Positions 26,973-35,146 of a DNA stretch of 60,476 bases are shown here, one piece after another. The notes beneath the pieces are model-generated. The model was given only the letters and a program-made list of their open reading frames with translations, was not told where the DNA came from and did not search any database. Source of the DNA: an uncultured Anaerolineae bacterium. GTDB lineage: Bacteria; Chloroflexota; Anaerolineae; CG2-30-64-16. The stretch is from the NCBI GenBank assembly GCA_937124585.1, contig CAKZKT010000031.1, positions 1-60,476 of the forward strand, written 5' to 3'. Made by a program: the position numbers and the translations under genes. How positions within the stretch are numbered: position 1 is the first letter of the stretch; each line of letters begins with the position of its first letter.

Positions 26973-28181
26973 ATGCGTTCGATAGTCGTGTCTCACCGCG
27001 GCCGGTTCCAGAACGGACTGACTCTGCAGGGCCTCGCCGCGGCGCTGAAGGATCCGCAAAAACTCATCTGGCTCGACATCCAGGATCCGACCGAAGATGA
27101 CGTGGCGCTGCTGCGCGAACAGTTCGGCTTCCATCCGCTGGCGATCGAAGACGCAATTCGCGCTCACGAGCGGCCCAAAGTGAACGCCTATGGCGTGCCG
27201 GAAGAGGCGACCGACGAAGACATGCCGACCGCCGACGCGCTGCCTTCGCCGGATGCGACACAGGTCGCGGCCCCTGTGCCGGCGAATTACGCGATGGCCG
27301 CCGAAACCACAGGCGCGGCAGCATCTGCAGCCGATGGCGAAGAAACCCCCGGCGAGAGCGCGGAAGAATCGGTCCTGATCCCGCTCGAAATGCCCCCGGC
27401 GCCGCTCACCGAAGAAGACGAGGTGCTGATCGAACGCGGCTACTACTTCATCGTCTTCTATGCCGCCGCCTATGACCCCCAAGATGACCACATCGAGGCA
27501 CGGCCGGTCAGCATGTTCATCGGCGCCAACTACCTGGTGACAGTGCACAACGGCCCCATCCCGCACATCCCCGCCACGATCGCGCGCTGGCGGGCGCCGC
27601 GCAGCCCCCTGGCGCATCGCGTCAGCGCCCTGGTGCACGCGCTCCTCGACGCAATGGTGGACGACTACTTCCCGCTGATGGATCAGGTGGCAGACCGGGT
27701 CGAAGAGCTGGAGGACACGATCTTCGTCCATTTCGAGGAAGCCGCTATCCAAACCATATTCCGTCTGAAGAAAGACCTGCTCGCCATGCGTCGGATCGTG
27801 GCACCGGAACGCGACGTGCTGAACGTGCTGCTGCGTCGCCAGCTGCCCATCTTCTCGACGGAAGATATCGCCTACTTGCAAGACGTGTACGATCACATCG
27901 TGCGCGTGACCGACAACATTGACACCTATCGCGACTTGCTTTCCAGCGCCCTCGACTCGTACCTGTCGCTGCAGGGCAACCGGCTGAACCAGATCATGAA
28001 AACGCTGACAGTGGCCTCTATCATCCTGATGACCGCGGCGTTGATCACCGGTTTCTACGGCCAGAACTTTCACTTTTTCCCCGATCTGGATATTCCTCTG
28101 GGGTCGTTCTGGTCGTTGATCTTGATGGGGCTGGCGACGCTGGGCCTGGTGTTCTATTTCAGACGCAAGCAGTGGCTATGA
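26973..28181 (+). CDS. corA: CorA-family divalent cation transporter with acidic insertion and GQN variant
   Basis: The protein has 402 residues, longer than the usual 310-370. The cytoplasmic domain is interrupted after HERPKVNAYG by an acidic low-complexity insertion of about 75 residues before YYFIVFYAA. Two C-terminal helices follow a long coil. The pore signature, GMN in the family, reads YGQNF here. The ATG at 26973 follows a GAGGGG site. CorA forms a pentameric Mg2+ (or Co2+/Ni2+/Zn2+) channel; the changed signature and insertion make selectivity uncertain. A second CorA at 33694 has normal GMN. Confidence 0.88.
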   Translation: MRSIVVSHRGRFQNGLTLQGLAAALKDPQKLIWLDIQDPTEDDVALLREQFGFHPLAIEDAIRAHERPKVNAYGVPEEATDEDMPTADALPSPDATQVAAPVPANYAMAAETTGAAASAADGEETPGESAEESVLIPLEMPPAPLTEEDEVLIERGYYFIVFYAAAYDPQDDHIEARPVSMFIGANYLVTVHNGPIPHIPATIARWRAPRSPLAHRVSALVHALLDAMVDDYFPLMDQVADRVEELEDTIFVHFEEAAIQTIFRLKKDLLAMRRIVAPERDVLNVLLRRQLPIFSTEDIAYLQDVYDHIVRVTDNIDTYRDLLSSALDSYLSLQGNRLNQIMKTLTVASIILMTAALITGFYGQNFHFFPDLDIPLGSFWSLILMGLATLGLVFYFRRKQWL

Positions 28182-28183
28182 TA

Positions 28184-28358
28184 ACGTGCCAGGCACCCTC
28201 CCAGGTGCCTGGCACGTGGGCAACACGATAACGTGCCAGGCACCCTCCCAGGTGCCCGGCACGTGGGCAACACGATAACGTGCCAGGCACCCTCCCAGGT
28301 GCCCGGCACGTGGGCAACACGATAACGTGCCAGGCACCCTCCCAGGTGCCTGGCACGT
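28184..28358. repeat. Four tandem nested palindromes (GTGCCAGGCAC family, CTCCCA loop type)
   Basis: Four 34-base units start at 28184, 28231, 28278 and 28325, a strict 47-base period with the invariant spacer GGGCAACACGATA. Arms are ACGTGCCAGGCACC and GGTGCCTGGCACGT; units 2 and 3 carry GTGCCCGGCAC, one mismatch in the stem. They begin three bases after the corA stop and end 27 bases before the rph start. There are no unique spacers, so it is not CRISPR. Confidence 0.9.
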
Positions 28359-28384
28359 GGGGACCTGTTCTGAAAAGGAATCTC

Positions 28385-29095
28385 ATGCGACTCGACGGAC
28401 GACGCACCGACCAGATGCGGCCGGTGAAACTGGAAATCGGCTACACGCGCTGGGCCGAAGGCTCGGTGCTGATCAGCCAGGGCGACACAGTCGTCCTGTG
28501 CAATGCGACGATAGACGAACAGCTGCCGGCGTGGCTGATGCGCACCCAGGAAGCGCGCGGCTGGGTGACGGCCGAATACGCCATGTTGCCCCGCAGCACC
28601 CTCGTTCGCACCCCGCGCGAGACGATCCCCCAGGCCCGCACCCAGGAGATTCGCCGGCTGATCGGCCGCAGCCTGCGCGCGGCCGTGAATCTGGCGCTGT
28701 TGGGCAAGCGCCAGATCATCGTAGACTGCGACGTTCTGCAGGCCGACGGCGGCACGCGCACGGCTGCGATCACCGGCGGATATGTGGCGCTCGTCCTGGC
28801 GATGCGCAAGCTGATCGCCGGCGGCTACGTGCCGGTCGAGACGCTGCTGACGCCGGTGGCCGCGGTGAGCGTGGGCATCGTAGATGGCGAGCCGCTGCTC
28901 GACCTGTGCTACGAGGAAGATTTGACCGCGGACATGGACATGAACATCGTGATGAACCGCGATGGCCACTTCGTCGAGATCCAGGGCACTGCGGAGCGCA
29001 AGCCGTTCGACCGGGCCATGCTGAACCGCCTGCTCGACCTGGCCGCAGGCGGCATCGGCGAGCTGCTCCGACTGCAGGGAGAGGCATTGGCATGA
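28385..29095 (+). CDS. rph: Ribonuclease PH
   Basis: The protein has 236 residues, normal for the family. It opens MRLDGRRTDQMRPVKLEIGYTRWAEGSVLISQGDT; RSLRAAVNLALLGKRQIIVDCDVLQADGGTRTAAITGG is diagnostic, and DLCYEEDLTADMDMNIVM holds the catalytic acidic residues. RNase PH trims tRNA 3' ends by phosphorolysis. AAGGA precedes the ATG; an upstream extension of the frame would translate the palindromic repeats and is rejected. ATGA overlap with the next gene. Confidence 0.93.
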   Translation: MRLDGRRTDQMRPVKLEIGYTRWAEGSVLISQGDTVVLCNATIDEQLPAWLMRTQEARGWVTAEYAMLPRSTLVRTPRETIPQARTQEIRRLIGRSLRAAVNLALLGKRQIIVDCDVLQADGGTRTAAITGGYVALVLAMRKLIAGGYVPVETLLTPVAAVSVGIVDGEPLLDLCYEEDLTADMDMNIVMNRDGHFVEIQGTAERKPFDRAMLNRLLDLAAGGIGELLRLQGEALA

Positions 29096-29757
29096 AGCGC
29101 AGACAGCCGCGGTGGCGGGCGCGGGCCCGGCGTCTGCTCAAGATCGTCCTGATCGTCAGCGCGCTGATCGGCGGCGGCCTGATTGCGCTCTGGGGCTGGG
29201 TGCAGTGGCGCTATGGCCGCCAGGTGTTCACAGAGATTGGCACAATGCCGCCGCGACCGGTGGCGATCGTCTTCGGCGCGGGCGTGCAGCCCAGCGGCCG
29301 GCTCAGCCCCATGCTGCAGGATCGCATGGACACGGCCATTGCGCTCTACAAGGCGGGCAAAGTGCGTAAGCTGCTGGTCAGCGGCGACAATCGCTTCGTC
29401 AACTACAACGAGCCCGGCCGCATGTACGACTACGCCGTGGCGCGCGGCGTCCCACCGCGCGATGTCGTGCGCGACTACGCCGGCCGACGCACCTACGACA
29501 CCTGCTACCGCGCAGCGCAGATCTTCGGCGTCCGCCAGGCCGTGCTGATCACCCAGCGCTTCCACCTGCCGCGGGCCCTTTTCACCTGCCACAACCTGGG
29601 CGTGGAGAGCATCGGCGTCTCGGCCGACCGCCGTGTTTACTTGAGCAATCCGTACTACCAGCTGCGCGATGCGGTGGCCACCCTGCGCGCGTGGTGGGAT
29701 GTGAAAATCGCCCGACCCCAGCCGGTGCTCGGGCCGAAAGAAGATATGGGATTGTGA
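29092..29757 (+). CDS. SanA/YdcF-like DUF218 membrane protein
   Basis: The protein has 221 residues. A basic N-terminus and one membrane helix (about 17-38) precede an outward domain with DUF218 motifs: AIVFGAGVQPSGRLSP, VRKLLVSGDN and AVLITQRFHLPRALFTC. The family includes SanA, linked to envelope barrier function in E. coli. ATG at 29092 overlaps the rph stop. The insertion sequence begins 14 bases after the stop. Confidence 0.88.
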   Translation: MKRRQPRWRARARRLLKIVLIVSALIGGGLIALWGWVQWRYGRQVFTEIGTMPPRPVAIVFGAGVQPSGRLSPMLQDRMDTAIALYKAGKVRKLLVSGDNRFVNYNEPGRMYDYAVARGVPPRDVVRDYAGRRTYDTCYRAAQIFGVRQAVLITQRFHLPRALFTCHNLGVESIGVSADRRVYLSNPYYQLRDAVATLRAWWDVKIARPQPVLGPKEDMGL

Positions 29758-29771
29758 GGAAGACAGCCTAT

Positions 29772-31572
29772 GGCTCCCGGTTCGCTCATTTTTGGGCCGG
29801 ATTTGAAAAATGCGGTAAGCTATCGGCATGACCGAAACGCTTACCGCTATGACGCAATCGGTTGACGATCTTCCGGTGTTGTTGACTTCGATGGCGCGCC
29901 TGGGGTTGGCTGAGCTGGTGGATGAGCACTTTCGGCGCCACGGCAACTGGCAGGGCCTCAGTCCAGGCCAGGTGTTGGTAGGCTGGCTGGCCTGCATTTT
30001 GTCGGAAGGTGATCATCGGCTGAACCAGGTGCAAGACTGGGCTGCCGGGCGGCTGGACGTGCTGCGCAGCGCCTTGGCAGTCGAGACGCGCGCGCTGGAC
30101 TTCAGCGATGATCGCCTGGCCAGCGGGTTGGACTTGTTGCGTGACGATGCGGCGTGGGGCACCTTTGAGGCCGCCCTGAACCAGCGTACGCTGCGGGTCT
30201 ATGATCTGGCGGCGCAGCGGGTACGGTTGGATACCACCAGCGCCGGCGGCTACTGGGCCGTGACTGAAGATGGCCTGTTCCAGTTTGGGCACAGCAAGGA
30301 TCAGCGGCCCGATCTGGCCCAGGTGAAGGTGATGTTGGCGCCCCTCGATCCGTTGGGCCTGCCGCTGGTGACGCAGGTGGTCTCGGGCGAGAAGGCGGAT
30401 GATCCGCTGTACATCCCGGCGATTGACCAGGTACGCAGGGGCGTGGGGCAGCGCGGCCTGCTGTATGTGGGGGACTGCAAACTGATGGCGCTGGCCCCGC
30501 GCGGCCATCTGGCGGCCGGGGATGACTATTACCTGGCGCCCCTGGCTTCGACGCACCTGCCGCAAGCCGCAGTGGACGCTTATCTGGCCCCGGTCTGGGC
30601 GAACCAGCAAGCGTTGACCCCGATCTACCGCCTGCATCCCAGCGAGGGCCCGGTCAAGATTGCCGAAGGCTTCGAGTGCACGGAGGCGCTCACGACGACT
30701 CTGGCCAATGGTCGCCCCGTGACCTGGACGGAACGCCGCCTGGTGGTGCGCTCGCTGCAGCAGGCGGCTGCCACCACCGCGGCCTTGCACAAGCGGCTGG
30801 CGCAGGCGGAGGCGGCGCTCCAGGCGTTGAACACGCCGAAGCAAGGCCGCAAGCCGTGCGCAGATGTGCCGGCCTTGTGCCAGGCGGCTGAGGCGATCGT
30901 CAAACGGTACGACGTTGCTGGGTTGTTGACCGTGACCTGCCGTGAAAGGGTCAAGGAGCGGCAGGTGCGCAAGTATGGCAGCCGGCCGGCCGAAACCCGG
31001 ATCGAACGGACCCTTCAAGTGGACGTTGCCCGTGATGCGGCGGCCATTGCGGCGGCGGAACGTCGCCTGGGCTGGCGGGTCTATGGCACGAATCAGCTGG
31101 CGGCGGCGCTGACGCTGGAACAAGCGGTGTTGGCGTATCGGGACGAATACCTGGTGGAACGCGGCTTTGGCCGTCTCAAGGGCCGCAGCTTGAGCCTGAT
31201 TCCCATGTACCTGGCCGACGACGGCCGGGCCACCGGCCTGATTCGCTGGCTGACCGTGGGGTTGCGCGTCTTGACACTGCTGGAAGGGGTGGTCCGGCGG
31301 CGGTTGCAGGAACTGGGGACCCCACTGGCTGGTCTGTACGCCGGTAATCCGACGCGCGCCACAGCCCGTCCCACCGCCGAAAGCCTGTTGCGGGCCTTCA
31401 AAGGGTTGGCATTGAGTGTGGTAACCCTGGCGGGCCAGACGTATCGCCATGTGACGCCGCTTTCGGAAGTACAACATAAGAGGCTGGCGCTGCTGGATTA
31501 CCCGGTCACGATCTATACCGAACTGGCGGCCAATTCTGGAAACCCGCCGTAAAAAATGAGCGAACCGAGAGC
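29772..31572 (+). mobile_element. IS1634-like insertion sequence
   Basis: About 1.8 kb is bounded by imperfect inverted repeats of 22 bases. The left end (29772-29793) contains CGGTTCGCTCATTTTT and the right end (31551-31572) carries its complement, AAAAATGAGCGAACCG. One transposase fills the element. I could not find a convincing target duplication, so exact ends are good to a base or two. Confidence 0.85.
29828..31552 (+). CDS. IS1634-family DDE transposase
   Basis: The protein has 574 residues, complete. DDE candidates are Asp in VRLDTTSAGGYW, Asp in LYVGDCKLMALA and Glu in the block YRDEYLVERGFGRLKGR, which carries the IS4/IS1634-type Y-R-E-K arrangement. FGHSKDQRPDLAQVKVML is typical of IS1634 members. 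It occupies almost the whole element between the inverted repeats and looks intact. ATG at 29828. Confidence 0.9.
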   Translation: MTETLTAMTQSVDDLPVLLTSMARLGLAELVDEHFRRHGNWQGLSPGQVLVGWLACILSEGDHRLNQVQDWAAGRLDVLRSALAVETRALDFSDDRLASGLDLLRDDAAWGTFEAALNQRTLRVYDLAAQRVRLDTTSAGGYWAVTEDGLFQFGHSKDQRPDLAQVKVMLAPLDPLGLPLVTQVVSGEKADDPLYIPAIDQVRRGVGQRGLLYVGDCKLMALAPRGHLAAGDDYYLAPLASTHLPQAAVDAYLAPVWANQQALTPIYRLHPSEGPVKIAEGFECTEALTTTLANGRPVTWTERRLVVRSLQQAAATTAALHKRLAQAEAALQALNTPKQGRKPCADVPALCQAAEAIVKRYDVAGLLTVTCRERVKERQVRKYGSRPAETRIERTLQVDVARDAAAIAAAERRLGWRVYGTNQLAAALTLEQAVLAYRDEYLVERGFGRLKGRSLSLIPMYLADDGRATGLIRWLTVGLRVLTLLEGVVRRRLQELGTPLAGLYAGNPTRATARPTAESLLRAFKGLALSVVTLAGQTYRHVTPLSEVQHKRLALLDYPVTIYTELAANSGNPP

Positions 31573-31741
31573 ATTGAGCGTTTTTTTGCAGAGTATGTAC
31601 CGCAACATCAACTGGCCATAGACCCACAACGACCCAGTTATGAGGTTTACTATGAACGCACTATGGACTTTTGTGTTCCGCTTCAATGATCAGGCAATCA
31701 TAGACGATTGTTCAGAAAACTGTTCATACAAGGAGAAGATG

Positions 31742-32083
31742 ATGTTTCGATATGTCGTACCAAAATTCCCCGCTGCAAATGTACAGGCTTCGCTCGAATT
31801 TTACAAGAATAAAATGGGGTTTCGTGAACTATTTAACTATGGCGATTATGCCGCCGTCAAGCGTGACGCAGTAGAAATTCACCTTTGGGAATGTCAGGAT
31901 AGGAATATTGCCGAAAATACTGCCTGTCGGGTGGCAGTCGACGACATCGAAACACTGTATGCAGAATACCAGCAAGCAGGGGTCATTCATCCAAATGGGA
32001 CTTTGGAAGAAAAGCCTTGGGGCGGCAAAGAATTTGTTGCACTTGATGTGGATGGAAATGGGTTATTCTTTTTCCAAATATAA
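31742..32083 (+). CDS. VOC-superfamily (glyoxalase/bleomycin-resistance-like) protein
   Basis: The protein has 113 residues. The beta-alpha-beta-beta-beta layout is seen: FRYVVPKFPAANVQASLEFYKNKMGF, VEIHLWECQDRNIAENTACRVAV, and GGKEFVALDVDGNGLFFFQI. It is close to bleomycin-binding-protein-like members by length. AGGAG lies six bases before this ATG; an ATG one codon upstream is possible. Codons and sequence around 31573-32290 are visibly richer in A+T than the neighbours, a sign of transfer. The metal and substrate are unknown. Confidence 0.8.
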   Translation: MFRYVVPKFPAANVQASLEFYKNKMGFRELFNYGDYAAVKRDAVEIHLWECQDRNIAENTACRVAVDDIETLYAEYQQAGVIHPNGTLEEKPWGGKEFVALDVDGNGLFFFQI

Positions 32084-32186
32084 CGGCAACTGAACTCAAA
32101 CCCACGCCACCAACCCACGCTGCCAAGAACGTATCCCTTTGTCACAAGTCCGAAGCTCAACGGCCAGGTCATTGTCGCGCCGCGTC

Positions 32187-32215
32187 TTGACTTTCAGGCT
32201 GCGATATGATACAAA
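32187..32215 (+). promoter_or_regulatory. Putative promoter of the CHAT gene
   Basis: TTGACT (32187-32192), a 17-base spacer and TACAAA (32210-32215) stand in an A+T-rich segment. An imperfect inverted repeat (ACAAATAAA/TATTTATTGT) overlaps the start region and could be an operator. Confidence 0.4.
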
Positions 32216-32297
32216 TAAATTGTATTTATTGTCAACTAATCGTTGTCTCTATTTGTCATTTGCTAGAGGGACATCATCCGTTTCGCCAGGAGGTGAT

Positions 32298-33635
32298 GTG
32301 GAATACAACGATTACACGATCACGGTCGCAGCGCCCCTGGGAGCAGGATATCCGGTCTCGGTGAACGCAGAGGGCATCGGCCGTAGCGCGGCCCTGTTGC
32401 CGCCCCCTCCAGCCGAGCTGGTGCGCTTGATCGCTCAGGTGAATGACCTGCCGGTGGGCAACGGTCACAGCGATATCCTGACCATGGCCGGCGTGGCCCT
32501 GTTCCGCTGGCTCTTCGGCCAGTTGGAGACGCATCTGCGCATCGCCTGGGATCGCGCCGAGCACCAGGGCCGCGGCCTCCGCCTGCGCCTCAGCCTGGAC
32601 CCGCCGGAGATCAACGCCTGGCCGTGGGAATTGCTGCACGATCCGCATCGTGAACGCACCTTTGCCACCTCTATCGCCACACCGCTCGTGCGCTACCTGG
32701 ATCGCGCCGACCAGTTCGGCAGCCTGTTCACTTTGCGGGCGGACTTGCCGCTCAAAATGCTGTTGGTTTTGCCCAAATCGCCCGAGTTGAACCTGATCAA
32801 AGAGCGCGCCGTGATCGAACAAGCGCTTGCGCCGCTCGAAAAGGCTGTCGCTCTGCATACACTCGATGGCATCGTCACCCGGGCGCGTTTTGCCGATGCG
32901 CTGATCAGCGGCGACTACGAGATCGTGCACGGCAGCGGGCATGGCAGCTTTGTGGATGGCGCGGGCTACATCGGCCTCAACTACGCCGATGGCTCGCCGG
33001 ACTGGGTGGACGGTCAGGTGATGGCGCGCTTTGTGGTCAACTGTCGGTCGCTCAAACTGGGAGTGCTGAATGTATGCAGCAGCGGCAAGGTGGACGAAGG
33101 CCGCGCTTTTCAGGGCCTGGCGCCGCAACTGGTGCGCGCCGGCGTGCCGGCCGTCGTGGCGATGCAATTTCCGCTCAGCGACGACGCGGCGCTGGCGTTC
33201 GCAGAGGAGTTCTATCGCCGACTCTGCACGGGCGAAAACAGCAGCGGCCGGGTAGATGTCGCTGTTACCTATGCCCGCAACATGCTGGCGATCCTCTATC
33301 CGGGCGATCGCTGCTTCGCAGCGCCCGTGCTCTACACACACGCGGCCGATGGCGTGATCTTCACGCTGGAGCGGCCCGAGGAAACGGCGAAAACAAACCA
33401 TGCCCTGGCCGCATCGCTGGCCGATAGCGCGCTGTTTCGCGACGACCTGGCCCTGGCCGAGCCGGCGATGCTGCATACCTGGCGTCTGTCGCTCGAACAG
33501 GCGGCTGCAGAATACCAGCGCCACCTGCTGGAGCCCAGCGCAGTCGCTCAGGCCCTGGCCCAACAAGGGTTGAACCTGATCCGCCGCCGCATCCAGGCCA
33601 TCGACGCGCGCCTCGGCGCGCCGACGGCCGGCTGA
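32298..33635 (+). CDS. CHAT-domain protease-like protein (orphan)
   Basis: The protein has 445 residues from a GTG at 32298, chosen because AGGAGG (32288-32293) lies just before it and a promoter lies upstream; the frame is open farther upstream but with atypical sequence. Parts: an N-terminal domain to about 120, then a caspase-like CHAT domain with the His in DYEIVHGSGHGSF and the Cys in LGVLNVCSSGK, followed by PQLVRAGVPAVVAMQFPLSDDAALAF, typical of CHAT. A helical C-terminus ends it. The dyad is intact. CHAT proteases act in programmed death and defence systems; no TPR partner, gasdermin or nuclease gene is adjacent, so the target is unknown. Confidence 0.82.
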   Translation: MEYNDYTITVAAPLGAGYPVSVNAEGIGRSAALLPPPPAELVRLIAQVNDLPVGNGHSDILTMAGVALFRWLFGQLETHLRIAWDRAEHQGRGLRLRLSLDPPEINAWPWELLHDPHRERTFATSIATPLVRYLDRADQFGSLFTLRADLPLKMLLVLPKSPELNLIKERAVIEQALAPLEKAVALHTLDGIVTRARFADALISGDYEIVHGSGHGSFVDGAGYIGLNYADGSPDWVDGQVMARFVVNCRSLKLGVLNVCSSGKVDEGRAFQGLAPQLVRAGVPAVVAMQFPLSDDAALAFAEEFYRRLCTGENSSGRVDVAVTYARNMLAILYPGDRCFAAPVLYTHAADGVIFTLERPEETAKTNHALAASLADSALFRDDLALAEPAMLHTWRLSLEQAAAEYQRHLLEPSAVAQALAQQGLNLIRRRIQAIDARLGAPTAG

Positions 33636-33645
33636 TGTCTCCTCG

Positions 33646-33681
33646 CGCCAGACGCCCCTCAGGACGTCTGGCGTTCTTTCT
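33646..33681 (+). terminator. Intrinsic terminator after the CHAT gene
   Basis: CGCCAGACG (33646-33654) pairs perfectly with CGTCTGGCG (33665-33673) around a 10-base loop, followed by TTCTTTCT. It lies between the CHAT gene and convergent corA. Confidence 0.75.
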
Positions 33682-33693
33682 CATCTCCCACCA

Positions 33694-34623
33694 TCACATC
33701 CAATCGCGCTTGATGAAGATGCGCGCCACGATCAGGGCCAGGCCGGCCGAAACCGCAATCACGGCCCAAAAAGCATAGGACCACTCTTGCAGCGGCAGCG
33801 CCACGTTCATGCCATAAAGGCTGGCGATCAAGACCGGCAATGTCAGCACGATGGTCATGGCCGCCAGGAACTTCATGACCGTGTTCATGTTGTTCGAGAT
33901 GATGGAAGCGAACGCATCCATCATGGTGCTGAGAATGTTGCTGGCGATATTGGTCATTTCAATGGCCTGCTGGTTCTCGGTCAGCACATCCTCCAGCAGG
34001 TCCGTGTCGTCGGGGTAGGCCGCAAAATGCTGGCTGCGCTGCAGGCGTTCCATCATCAGCTCGTTGGATTTGAGCGCGGTCGTAAAATAGACGAGGCTTT
34101 TCTGATATTTCAGCAGCGCCAGCAGCTCGCGATTGCGCAGCGACATCTGCAGCTGATCCTCTAAAGAATCCACGACACGATTGATTTCCCGCAAATAGCT
34201 CAGATATTTGGCGGCTGTATTCAGCAGCAGGCGCAGGATGAAACGATTGCGTTTGGCCGTGCTCAAATCGCGCACGCGGCCACGCGCCAGCTCCTGCAGG
34301 ATCTCGTTGTCCCGCTTGCTAATGGTCACGATGTGCTGGCTGGTGAGCACTATGCCGACCGCATGGGTGATGAACGGCACATCCGCCTGTGGGCCTTCGG
34401 CCGCGGGCAGGCGCACGATGATGAGGATGACGCCATCTTCCCGCTCAACGCGCGCCCGTTCGTCCACGTCCAAAGGAGCCAAAATGAATTCCGGCGGCAG
34501 GCCCAGCTCCTGCAAACAATTGATCTCTTCCGGCGTCGGATCAATGACGTTGATCCAGCAACCCTTGATTGCCTCCGAGATCACTTCCAGCCCACGTTCT
34601 CCGGTTTTATAGATGGTGATCAT
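33694..34623 (-). CDS. corA: CorA-family magnesium transporter
   Basis: The protein has 309 residues, normal for the family. Start MITIYKTGERGLEVI follows GAGGAGG. The soluble domain contains VDERARVEREDGVILIIVRLP, the long helix spans about 170-250, and the pore signature YGMNV lies between the two C-terminal helices, with the positive tail IFIKRDWM. This is a complete CorA, unlike the GQN variant at 26973. It forms a homopentameric divalent cation channel. Confidence 0.92.
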   Translation of the reverse strand: MITIYKTGERGLEVISEAIKGCWINVIDPTPEEINCLQELGLPPEFILAPLDVDERARVEREDGVILIIVRLPAAEGPQADVPFITHAVGIVLTSQHIVTISKRDNEILQELARGRVRDLSTAKRNRFILRLLLNTAAKYLSYLREINRVVDSLEDQLQMSLRNRELLALLKYQKSLVYFTTALKSNELMMERLQRSQHFAAYPDDTDLLEDVLTENQQAIEMTNIASNILSTMMDAFASIISNNMNTVMKFLAAMTIVLTLPVLIASLYGMNVALPLQEWSYAFWAVIAVSAGLALIVARIFIKRDWM

Positions 34624-35146
34624 CGGCGTCCTCCTCGAGACGTAAGGCAGAGATGGTCGGCGCCCGGCCGGCGGGCGCGGCCACACGCCGCGCCGCGGGT
34701 TGCCTGGCCACTCAGCGGCGCGCGCGAAGATATGTGTGCACGGACGTAGAGCATGTCGGCTCGCTTCAAAGCTGCCTCCGTAAACTGGAATATGACAGCA
34801 GAAGCGAGGGGGTCGCCGCCGGCGCATCACGAGGAGAGGATGCTCCGGCGGACAGGAAGATCAGGCCCGAGGAGAATCCTCTATGTGAAATGCAAAGCGG
34901 AGTGATGGCCGGCAGCGCGCCTGGCCACTGCTGTGTTTGCTTGCCCGGCCTGAATGGGCCGGGTTGGGACTACTGGGTAAAGAATCGCTTGACATCTTCT
35001 GGATTATGATCTATAGCCGGCTATCAAGCGCCGGACAGCCGCACATGGCCACCCTGACATCGAGGTGAGAAACCTATGCGTCCGGCGGCATTCTACTCCT
35101 GTTCGGCGAGATGTCAAATCGGCGGGGCAAGACTGCGAAGACCGGC
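34624..35146. other. 523-base intergenic stretch with structure, promoter and small ORF candidates
   Basis: No gene is supported. On the plus strand there is TTGACA (34990-34995), 17 bases, TATAGC (35013-35018), then GAGGTGAG and an ATG at 35076 opening a 53-codon frame to 35237 that runs into murE's 3' end on the other strand. Inverted repeats include CTCGCTTC/GAAGCGAG near 34750-34808. The stretch also forms the leader of minus-strand corA. I could not match a known Mg2+ (M-box) or cobalamin riboswitch. Confidence 0.4.

Noticed and set aside
28184-28358. CRISPR-like array
   Set aside because: The period is regular but both arms and the spacer are the same in every unit. No unique spacers or cas genes are present; each unit is a hairpin.
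29757-31580. Target-site duplication of the IS element
   Set aside because: I compared bases just outside both inverted repeats and found no matching 4-8 base direct repeat.
32139-32297. N-terminal extension of the CHAT protein
   Set aside because: The frame is open, but the sequence is A+T-rich, contains a promoter, and a strong AGGAGG lies directly before the GTG at 32298.
34870-34990. Cobalamin or Mg2+ (M-box) riboswitch upstream of corA
   Set aside because: GCCACTG and AGGAGAATCC pieces look suggestive, but the other conserved blocks and the B12 box are missing and the distances are wrong.
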